20,388 bases of DNA from an uncultured Lysobacteraceae bacterium (GTDB lineage: Bacteria > Pseudomonadota > Gammaproteobacteria > Xanthomonadales > Xanthomonadaceae). The stretch covers positions 1-20,388 of the forward strand of contig CAMLLG010000068.1 of the NCBI GenBank assembly GCA_946480825.1, written 5' to 3'. Made by a program: the position numbers and the translations under genes. Shown in pieces: positions 14,519 to 20,388 of the stretch (the first letter of the stretch is position 1; the number at the start of each line of letters is the position of its first letter). A model generated the notes under the pieces. The model searched no databases. It was not told the DNA's origin and worked only from the letters and a program-made list of their open reading frames with translations.

Positions 14519-15340
14519 TCAGGGCCCGACCATTTCGGATTCGATCGCGGTCTCGAGGATGTACGCGACCTGCGGGGCGTCGGCGGGCGCGTTGCGGATG
14601 GCGAAGCGTTTCACCCGCAGCACGCTGCGGATCCCGGCTTCGTGCGTGAAGCCATCGATCCGGATGCCACTGGTCTGCCACGGACCGGGCTCGCCGACGC
14701 GCAGGCCGTTCTCGTCGTAGCGCAGCTCGCGCGTCTGCAGGCAGGGCACGGTATTCGGCGTCAGCCCCGGACGGCAGGGTTTCGTCTGCGGCGCGACTTC
14801 GAGAAAGATCGTCTCGCCGCTGCTGCCGTAGCGGGTTTCCGGCGTGGGTTCGCCGACGAAGCGCAGCACGTCGCCGTTGGCGGCGGTCCACAGCAGTCGC
14901 GGCGGGTCGCTCTCGCGCAGCGCGATGCGGGCGACGCCCTGCAGGCGCTGCGAGATCGCGCCGTCGAGGGCCATGATCGGCGCGTCCAGGCAGGCCATCT
15001 TGGTCGCGATGAGGCGGCCGACGCGGGCTTCGTCGCCGTCGATGGCGATGGTGCCCGCCATCTGGTTGCAGGCGTTGAGCACCGCGATGCGGCCGTCGGC
15101 GATGTTGAACTGCAGCGGTTGCGTCGGTCGCACCAGCAGCGCATCGATGCGCTTGCCCCGTGCGTCGGTCGCGTCCTGCAGTCGCCAGTAGTATCCGGAC
15201 AGCGCGTCGGTCGTGGTCGCGGCTGGCGGTTCGTCCCCGCCGACCCGCGCCGGATCGGTCTGGGCGGCCTCGGGCGTGCGCGCGCAGGCGGCGAGGCTCA
15301 GGGTCAGCATGAGGGGCAACAGAAGAACGGGTCGGATCAT
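14519..15340 (-). CDS. Lipoprotein with META domain and C-terminal DUF4377-like domain
   Basis: A 273-residue lipoprotein. The signal peptide MIRPVLLLPLMLTLSLAAC carries a perfect LAAC lipobox (Cys19). A META domain follows at about residues 50-145: YYWRLQDATD, then LNACNQMAGTIAI, ATKMACLDAPIMALDGAI. The C-terminal part (IFLEVAPQTKPCRPGL to the end) matches the DUF4377 pattern often fused to META, with paired cysteines and a hydrophobic end (AYILETAIESEMVGP). GGAG just upstream fixes the start at 15340; other in-frame ATGs further upstream (15352, 15361) would spoil the signal peptide. It is first in a two-gene minus-strand unit with the smaller META lipoprotein. A possible TATGGT -10 lies at 15459-15454, without a clear -35. 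Confidence 0.87.
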   Translation of the reverse strand: MIRPVLLLPLMLTLSLAACARTPEAAQTDPARVGGDEPPAATTTDALSGYYWRLQDATDARGKRIDALLVRPTQPLQFNIADGRIAVLNACNQMAGTIAIDGDEARVGRLIATKMACLDAPIMALDGAISQRLQGVARIALRESDPPRLLWTAANGDVLRFVGEPTPETRYGSSGETIFLEVAPQTKPCRPGLTPNTVPCLQTRELRYDENGLRVGEPGPWQTSGIRIDGFTHEAGIRSVLRVKRFAIRNAPADAPQVAYILETAIESEMVGP

Positions 15341-15501
15341 GTGGGGCTCCATGCGGTCCATGAATGCGGGAAACGGACGCCCATGCGGCGAACCTGTCCC
15401 TGCAACGCGCGGGCAGGACATCGGGGGTTAGCGCAGCGCCGTCGCGTGGCCGCACCATACACCCGGCGGATGCGCTGTGGGCCGGCTCGGAGGAACGCGG
15501 T

Positions 15502-16728
15502 TCAGGCAGCGCGCGGGCGCAGCGCCAGCGCGATCCCGCCGGCGACCAGACCCCAGAACGCCGAGCCGATGCCCAGCGGCGCGAAGCCCGAGGCGGTGAC
15601 GAGGAAGGTGATCAGCGCCGCCTCGCGGTCGCGGTCCTCGCGCACGGCCGCGACCAGGCTGTTGCCGATCGTGCCCAACAGCGCCAGCCCGGCCACCGCC
15701 ATCACCAGCTCCTTCGGGAACGCCGCGAACAGCGCGGCGATGGTGGCGCCGAACAGGGCGGTGACCAGATAGAACAGGCCGGCGAAGACCGCGGCCACGT
15801 AGCGCTTCGACGGGTCCGGATGCGCCTCGCGCCCGCTGCAGATCGCCGCGGTGATCGCGGCCATGCACAGCGAGTACGCCCCGAACGGCGCCAGCAGCAC
15901 GTTGACCGTGCCGACCCAGCCGATCGTCGACGACACCGGCGGCGCGTAGCCGGACGCGCGCAGCACCGCGATGCCCGGAATGTTCTGCGAGGCCATCGTC
16001 ACCACGAACAGCGGCAGCGCGATGCCGAACAGCGCCGCGAGCGACAGCGTGGGCATCGTGAACACCGGCGTCGCCACCCGCAGCGCCACCGCGTCCAGAT
16101 GCAGCAGTCCGGCGGCGCCGGCGATCGACATCCCCAGCAGCAGCGTCGCCAGCACCGCGTAACGCGGGAACCAGCGGCGCCCGCACAGATACAGCACGAA
16201 CATCGCCAGGGTCATCGCCAGCTGCGTCTTCATCGACACGAACACGTCCATGCCGAAGCGCAGCAGCACGCCCGCGAGCAGGCCGGAGGCCAGCGACAGC
16301 GGCAGCCGGCGCATGATCCGTTCGAACACGCCGGAAAACCCCACCGCCGCGGTCAGCGCCGCGACCAGCACGAACGCACCGATCGCATCCGACAGCGGCA
16401 CGCCGGCGTTGCTGGCGACCAGCATCGCCGCGCCCGGCGTGGACCATGCGGTGACCACCGGCATGCGCCAGCGCAGCGACAGCACGATGCAGGTGACGCC
16501 CATGCCGATGCCCAGCGCCCACAGCCACGATGCGATTTCCGCCTCCGAGGCGCCGAGCGAACGCGCGGCCTCGAACACGATCACCGCCGAACTGGTGAAA
16601 CCGACCAGCACGGTCACGAATCCGGCCGCGACCGACGACGGCGCGATGTCGCGCCGCAGATCGCGCCACCACGGTCCGCGCGCGGCGTCCATGGCTGCGC
16701 TGCCGTCCGATGGCGCAGCCGCGGTCAT
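15502..16728 (-). CDS. benE: BenE family benzoate/aromatic-acid transporter
   Basis: A 408-residue inner-membrane protein with about 12 hydrophobic segments, matching the BenE (benzoate:H+ symporter-like) family in length and pattern. Typical blocks are RMPVVTAWSTPGAAML (about 108-123), GIALPLFVVTMASQNIPGIAVL (about 243-264) and APFGAYSLCMAAITAAICSG. It should import benzoate or a related aromatic acid, but no aromatic catabolic genes lie nearby and the family is broad, so the substrate is not settled. Its ATG (16728-16726) overlaps the uppP stop (16727-16725) as ATGA, implying translational coupling. A second in-frame ATG at 16692, just before the first conserved block, is an alternative start. 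Confidence 0.88.
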   Translation of the reverse strand: MTAAAPSDGSAAMDAARGPWWRDLRRDIAPSSVAAGFVTVLVGFTSSAVIVFEAARSLGASEAEIASWLWALGIGMGVTCIVLSLRWRMPVVTAWSTPGAAMLVASNAGVPLSDAIGAFVLVAALTAAVGFSGVFERIMRRLPLSLASGLLAGVLLRFGMDVFVSMKTQLAMTLAMFVLYLCGRRWFPRYAVLATLLLGMSIAGAAGLLHLDAVALRVATPVFTMPTLSLAALFGIALPLFVVTMASQNIPGIAVLRASGYAPPVSSTIGWVGTVNVLLAPFGAYSLCMAAITAAICSGREAHPDPSKRYVAAVFAGLFYLVTALFGATIAALFAAFPKELVMAVAGLALLGTIGNSLVAAVREDRDREAALITFLVTASGFAPLGIGSAFWGLVAGGIALALRPRAA

Positions 16729-17531
16729 TCGCCTGCCGGCAGCATCAGCAGCAGCGCCGCGCCGAGCACGAAACGGTAGACGGCGAACGCGGTGAAGCGG
16801 TGACTCTGGATGTAGCGCAGCAGCCACTTCACCGAGACGAAGGCGGTGATCGCCGAGGCGACGAAGGCGACGCCGAGCGCGCTCCAGTCTTCGCCGCCGA
16901 CGCCGCCGTCGCGATACAGGTTCAGCAGTTCGTAACCGGTGGCCGCGAACATCGTCGGAATGCCGACCAGGAACGCGAACTCGGTGGCGGCCACGCGGTT
17001 GGTGGTGCCGGCGAGCAGGGCGACGAAGATGGTCGCGCCCGAGCGCGAGGTGCCGGGAAACACGCCGGCCACCACCTGCGCGATGCCGACCAGGATCGCG
17101 ACCGTCCAGGTGATCGCTTCGCGTTCGCCCAGCGCGGCCGCGCGCTTGGCTGCGAAATGTTCGGCCAGCAGCATCCAGACGCCGCCGAGGATCAGCGCCC
17201 ACGCGATCGGCGTGACCGTCTCCGGCAGTTCCCAGCCCAGCGCCTTCACCGTCAGACCACCGACCGCGGTGACGCCGAACGCGACCGCGAGCTTGAAGGC
17301 GTAGTCGAAGTTTTCAGGCTTGCGGAAACCGACCAGCAGGTTCCACAGACGCTCGCGGTAAATGGCGACCACCGCGAGGATCGCGCCGGCCTGGATCGCG
17401 ACATTGAACAGATCGCTGCGCGCGCCCAGCCAGTGTTGCGCGATGAGCAGATGCCCGGTGCTGGAGATCGGCAGGAATTCGGTGATGCCCTCGATGATGC
17501 CGAGGAGCAGGGCGGAAAGCAGGTCGTTCAT
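16725..17531 (-). CDS. uppP: Undecaprenyl-diphosphate phosphatase
   Basis: A 268-residue polytopic inner-membrane enzyme (BacA/UppP) that dephosphorylates undecaprenyl pyrophosphate to recycle the carrier lipid for peptidoglycan and O-antigen synthesis. Loss usually gives bacitracin sensitivity. The first catalytic motif is [14 protein letters not shown] (Glu14, Glu18, His27), and the second is PGTSRSGAT (about 159-167). The length is normal for the family. It sits 37 bp downstream of the patatin gene on the same strand and overlaps the transporter gene by 4 bp. A TACAAT 26 bp before the start suggests it may also have its own promoter. Confidence 0.97.
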   Translation of the reverse strand: MNDLLSALLLGIIEGITEFLPISSTGHLLIAQHWLGARSDLFNVAIQAGAILAVVAIYRERLWNLLVGFRKPENFDYAFKLAVAFGVTAVGGLTVKALGWELPETVTPIAWALILGGVWMLLAEHFAAKRAAALGEREAITWTVAILVGIAQVVAGVFPGTSRSGATIFVALLAGTTNRVAATEFAFLVGIPTMFAATGYELLNLYRDGGVGGEDWSALGVAFVASAITAFVSVKWLLRYIQSHRFTAFAVYRFVLGAALLLMLPAGE

Positions 17532-17557
17532 GCGTATCTCAGCCGTGCGGATACGGG

Positions 17558-17563
17558 ATTGTA
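17558..17563 (-). promoter_or_regulatory. Possible -10 element of a uppP promoter
   Basis: TACAAT on the minus strand is an excellent -10 match in the 37-bp gap between the patatin stop and the uppP start. The -35 position would fall in the patatin stop region and shows only CTGGGG, a poor match. This would allow uppP and the transporter to be expressed apart from the phospholipase gene. Confidence 0.35.
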
Positions 17564-17568
17564 GCGGT

Positions 17569-19761
17569 TCAGTACGGCTGCCCCAGCCGCAGGAACACCG
17601 CTTCCTGTCCTTCCTCGGCGAGGCCGAGGCCGAAATAGATCGGCCCGATCGGCGTGTCCAGCGCGCTGTAGACGCTGCCGCCGAAGAGGGTGCGATCGAA
17701 CGCGGGTGCCTGCCCGCGGCGCCACACCTGTCCGGCTTCCAGCGAACCGCCGACGAACAGCGGGTATTGCAGCAACTGCGCCAACGGATAATTGAACTGC
17801 AGGGTCGCCAGCGCCGAGCCGGTGCCGCGCAGGCGATCGATGCCGTAGCCCGACAGCCGGAACGGTCCGCCCAGCAGCGCCACGTCTTCGTAGGCGTTGC
17901 CGCGATGGTCCTGCGCCTGCGCGCCGAACTGCCAGCGCCCGCCAAGCGCGGTGAACGCGAACGATGCCTGCGCGCGGCTGGTGAAACCCTCGGTGTCGGC
18001 GTCCAGCATCGACAGATAGCGCGTGTGACGTGCGTGCAGATACCAGCCCTTGGCGGGGAATTCGGCGTCGTCCTGGGTGTCCAGCGTGAACCCGACATCG
18101 ACACCGGCGCTGGTGGCGGTGCGCGGAATGCCGGTGGGCAGCGAGTCCGTGCGCAGGTCGTAGTGATTGCGGCGCACGAAAGGTGTCGCCGACAGTTCGC
18201 CCCAGTCGGAGAGATTCAGGCCGACGCCAGTGCGCGCTTCCCAGCGGCTGTGGCGGTAATCGCCGGTGACGTTGGCGTCGTCGATCAGCGGCTGATTTTC
18301 GCCCACCCATTCCAGCGATGGCCGCACGAACGCGCTGCGCCGCATGTTCAGCGGCTGGTTGAATTCCGCGAACGCGCGATTGCGGTCGCCCAGCCGCGCT
18401 TCCAGCAGCAGATCGGCGCCGAAGCGGTTGAGTTCGCGCCGGCCGTAGCGTGCGCCGATCTGGTATTCGCCGCCGCCTTCGAAGTCGTCCTGCATGAACA
18501 GGCCGAACTTCAGCGTGCCGTCTTCTTCCCAGCGCCGGCTGCGGGCGACGTAGGTCAGCACGCTGCCGCCGTTCTCGCCGCCCTGCACGGTGTAGTAGGC
18601 GCGCGAGAATTCGCCGAGGCCGTACAGCCGGCCGAGGTCGGCTTCGATCTTCTTCGCGTCCACGTCGTCGCCCGCCTGCGCGGTGAGATGCGCGCGCACC
18701 GCGGCATCGTCCATCGTCGAGGTGTTGACCAGTTCGACGCGTTCGATCGGACCGATCGGTCGCAACCGCGCCAGCCGCGCATCGCGCCATGCGGCGTAGG
18801 CCTGCGGCGACACCTGCATCGCCCGCAACTGCGGCAGGGCCGCGACCGTCGCCGCTTCGCCCAGCGCCACGCCCTGATCGAGACCGGCGGTGAAGTCGGC
18901 GGACCCCAGATCGCCCAGTTCGGGGATGATCAGCACGTCGCCGTCGCCGAGGCGTTCGCGCTGGCGCTTCGTTTCCCTCAGCATCAGCGCGGTCACCATC
19001 TGGTCGGTGATGCTGAAGGGATCGAGCAGTTGTTCGCGTTTCTTCAGCGGCGCCGCGATGTCGACCGCGATGATCCGCTTCGCGCCCCAGCCCTGCGCGA
19101 CTTCGACCGGCAGATTCATCGACACGCCGCCGTCGATCAGCGAGCGGTCGCCGTAGCTCACCGGCGCGAACGCGCCGGGCACCGCCATGCTCGCGCGCAC
19201 CGCGTTGACCAGATCGCCCTCGTCCATCGCCACCGCTTCGCCGGTTTCCAGATCGGTGCCGATCGCGCGATACGGGATCGGCAGATCGTCGAAGCGCGGA
19301 ATGTTCGCGCTCGGCAACAGCGCCGCGCGCAGCGCCACCGCGAGGCGCTGGCCTTCGAACAGCGACGGCGCCACCCCGAGCTTGCCGTCGCGCAGACCGA
19401 AGCCGCCCTTGGCCAGGAAGCTGCGGTCTTCGGTCTTGCGCCGCTGCGGAAAGACGCGACGGTCGATGCGGTCGGAAAACATCGTGTTCCAGTCCAGCGC
19501 GCGCAGCGCGGTTTCGATCTCGGTCGCGCTCAGCCCGCTGGCATACAGGCCGCCGACCACCGCGCCCATGCTGGTGCCGACGATGCAGTCCACCGGAATG
19601 CGCTCGCGCTCCAGCACCTTGATCACGCCGATGTGCGCCATGCCGCGCGCGCCGCCGCCGCTGAGCACCAGGCAGGTGTCGAATTCGCCGGGTTGTCCGG
19701 TGGCGTGGGCCGGCGCGGCGAGGGACAGAAGGCACAGCAGGGCGAGCGAATGCAGGCGCAT
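17569..19761 (-). CDS. Patatin-like phospholipase with POTRA and Omp85-type barrel (PlpD/FplA-like, type Vd)
   Basis: A 730-residue outer-membrane protein, close to the length of Pseudomonas PlpD. A signal peptide (residues 1-20, cut after AHA) leads into a patatin lipase domain (~28-220) with oxyanion motif SGGGARG (34-40), nucleophile GTSMG (Ser64) and catalytic Asp210 in DGG. A POTRA-like segment follows near 345-415 ([18 protein letters not shown] to RAYYTVQGG), and the rest is a beta-barrel ending in GQPY. The enzyme should hydrolyse phospholipids and be displayed or secreted through its own barrel. The start at 19761 is chosen for the signal peptide; upstream in-frame codons add no sensible sequence. 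A TAGACT at 19819-19814 could be its -10 element. It probably heads a unit with uppP and the transporter. Confidence 0.93.
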   Translation of the reverse strand: MRLHSLALLCLLSLAAPAHATGQPGEFDTCLVLSGGGARGMAHIGVIKVLERERIPVDCIVGTSMGAVVGGLYASGLSATEIETALRALDWNTMFSDRIDRRVFPQRRKTEDRSFLAKGGFGLRDGKLGVAPSLFEGQRLAVALRAALLPSANIPRFDDLPIPYRAIGTDLETGEAVAMDEGDLVNAVRASMAVPGAFAPVSYGDRSLIDGGVSMNLPVEVAQGWGAKRIIAVDIAAPLKKREQLLDPFSITDQMVTALMLRETKRQRERLGDGDVLIIPELGDLGSADFTAGLDQGVALGEAATVAALPQLRAMQVSPQAYAAWRDARLARLRPIGPIERVELVNTSTMDDAAVRAHLTAQAGDDVDAKKIEADLGRLYGLGEFSRAYYTVQGGENGGSVLTYVARSRRWEEDGTLKFGLFMQDDFEGGGEYQIGARYGRRELNRFGADLLLEARLGDRNRAFAEFNQPLNMRRSAFVRPSLEWVGENQPLIDDANVTGDYRHSRWEARTGVGLNLSDWGELSATPFVRRNHYDLRTDSLPTGIPRTATSAGVDVGFTLDTQDDAEFPAKGWYLHARHTRYLSMLDADTEGFTSRAQASFAFTALGGRWQFGAQAQDHRGNAYEDVALLGGPFRLSGYGIDRLRGTGSALATLQFNYPLAQLLQYPLFVGGSLEAGQVWRRGQAPAFDRTLFGGSVYSALDTPIGPIYFGLGLAEEGQEAVFLRLGQPY

Positions 19762-19899
19762 GGACGCGGGTTTCCGGATCGTGGAGACGCGGGCGCCGGG
19801 CCCGCAGCGCGTCAGTCTACCGGTCCGCCCGTCGCGCCCGCACCGCATGGCGCGATGACCGCCCGCGCCGACGGATCGCAGGAGACACGAGCTTCGTAT

Positions 19900-19916
19900 T
19901 GCGCCGATTTGGTGCA
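19900..19916. promoter_or_regulatory. NtrC-binding-site-like sequence 1 upstream of glnA
   Basis: TGCGCCGATTTGGTGCA matches the enterobacterial NtrC consensus TGCACCA-N3-TGGTGCA at 12 of 14 defined positions. Its centre lies about 130 bp upstream of the expected transcription start. It is 34 bp from the second site, close to the 32-bp spacing I recall for the enhancer pair at E. coli glnA. Confidence 0.7.
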
Positions 19917-19933
19917 ATGCGGAGGGCCGAGTT

Positions 19934-19950
19934 TGCTCCGGAGTGGTGCG
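19934..19950. promoter_or_regulatory. NtrC-binding-site-like sequence 2 upstream of glnA
   Basis: TGCTCCGGAGTGGTGCG matches the NtrC consensus at 11 of 14 defined positions. It is a weaker partner on roughly the same helix face as site 1 (34 bp, about three turns), as expected for cooperative binding of NtrC dimers at an enhancer. Confidence 0.55.
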
Positions 19951-20011
19951 TCATGCCGGCGTTCGCCGATCTCGGTCCTTCGGAATCAATGGCTTGCCGA
20001 CGCTCCTGCGC

Positions 20012-20027
20012 TGGCACGCCCCTTGCA
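20012..20027 (+). promoter_or_regulatory. Sigma-54 (RpoN) promoter of glnA
   Basis: TGGCACGCCCCTTGCA is a perfect match to the -24/-12 consensus TGGCACG-N4-TTGC(A/T), with the GG and GC dinucleotides correctly spaced. Transcription should start near 20038, giving a ~30-nt leader to the glnA ATG. With the two upstream NtrC-like sites it indicates nitrogen control of glutamine synthetase. Confidence 0.92.
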
Positions 20028-20067
20028 GAGGGAAAGGCATCCTTCACACCCATCGGAGCTTCCGAAG

Positions 20068-20388
20068 ATGTCCCTCGAGCACGTCGAAAAACTCATCAAG
20101 GACCACAAGGTCGAATTCGTGGACCTGCGCTTCACCGACATGCGCGGCGTGCAGCACCACGTCACTTTCCCGAAATCCATCGTCGAGGCCAGCCTGTTCG
20201 AGGACGGCAAGATGTTCGACGGCTCGTCGATCAGCGGCTGGAAGGGCATCAACGAGTCCGACATGATCCTGTTGCCGGACGCCGCCACCGCCTTCCTCGA
20301 CCCGTTCACCGCCGATCCGACCCTGGTCCTGACCTGCGACATCCTCGACCCGGCGACCATGCAGGCCTACTCGCGCGACCCGCGCGGC
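20068..20388 (+). CDS. glnA: Glutamine synthetase type I, N-terminal part (runs off the window)
   Basis: The first 107 codons of glutamine synthetase, which makes glutamine from glutamate, ammonia and ATP. The N-terminal beta-grasp domain is plain: [20 protein letters not shown], then [31 protein letters not shown] (about 49-67), [14 protein letters not shown] and LTCDILDP. Only the N-terminus is present; the active-site ATP and metal motifs and the adenylylated Tyr lie beyond the window. GGAG at 20055-20058 precedes the ATG by 9 bp. The gene is read from a sigma-54 promoter with NtrC-like enhancer sites, so expression should rise under nitrogen limitation. Confidence 0.98.
   Translation, partial: MSLEHVEKLIKDHKVEFVDLRFTDMRGVQHHVTFPKSIVEASLFEDGKMFDGSSISGWKGINESDMILLPDAATAFLDPFTADPTLVLTCDILDPATMQAYSRDPRG

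Larger units (their letters stand above)
19762..20067. other. Divergent intergenic region between the phospholipase gene and glnA
   Basis: The 306 bp contain the control sites of both genes and no convincing ORF. Towards glnA there are two NtrC-like sites and a sigma-54 promoter (separate entries). Towards the phospholipase gene there is a TAGACT -10-like element (19819-19814, minus) followed in its leader by a GCGGGC/GCCCGC hairpin (19789-19805). Confidence 0.7.

Overview
The window is GC-rich, densely coded DNA that most resembles the Xanthomonadaceae/Lysobacteraceae (Lysobacter, Luteimonas or a close relative). This rests on the gene content, the GC-biased third codon positions, a large protein ending in an XVIPCD-like domain (the secretion signal of the Xanthomonadales antibacterial type IV secretion system), and a 'VIPSAARDP'-type intergenic repeat. 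No rRNA, tRNA, CRISPR array, insertion sequence or prophage gene was seen.

Layout. (1) Positions 1-333 hold no gene and are followed by two tandem paralogous small proteins (334-519, 625-819) with nearly identical C-termini and unrelated N-termini. (2) A plus-strand run follows: hotdog thioesterase (923), PlsC-type acyltransferase (1419), an unrecognised 55-codon ORF with a strong Shine-Dalgarno sequence that overlaps the next start by ATGA (2277), a YheT-type hydrolase (2441), a TPR/sulfotransferase-like protein (3548) and a YbhB/YbcL PEBP protein (5687). (3) The centrepiece is one 7.4-kb gene (6480-13898, 2472 aa). It has an unrecognised N-terminal domain, about six helical repeats, four 18-residue proline-rich repeats, two copies of a large module ending in a degenerate phospholipase-D-like domain, a beta-rich spacer between the copies, and a C-terminal XVIPCD with a Gln-rich tail. 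I read it as a very large X-T4SS effector (X-Tfe), probably an antibacterial toxin. (4) A 24-bp palindrome separates it from a convergent pair of META-domain lipoproteins (13945-15340, minus). (5) A minus-strand cluster follows: a patatin/Omp85-barrel phospholipase (19761-17569), uppP/bacA (17531-16725) and a BenE-type transporter (16728-15502), whose start overlaps the uppP stop by 4 bp. (6) The window ends in the first 107 codons of glnA, preceded by a perfect sigma-54 promoter and two NtrC-like sites 34 bp apart.

How the genes fit together. Much of the window concerns the envelope and lipids: acyltransferase, hydrolase, undecaprenyl-pyrophosphate phosphatase, outer-membrane phospholipase and lipoproteins. 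The effector stands out for its size and architecture and has no obvious immunity gene just upstream. The closest candidates by position are the two lipoproteins downstream (convergent) and the PEBP protein upstream, and neither is established. The X-T4SS structural genes are not in the window, so the secretion assignment rests on the C-terminal domain alone.
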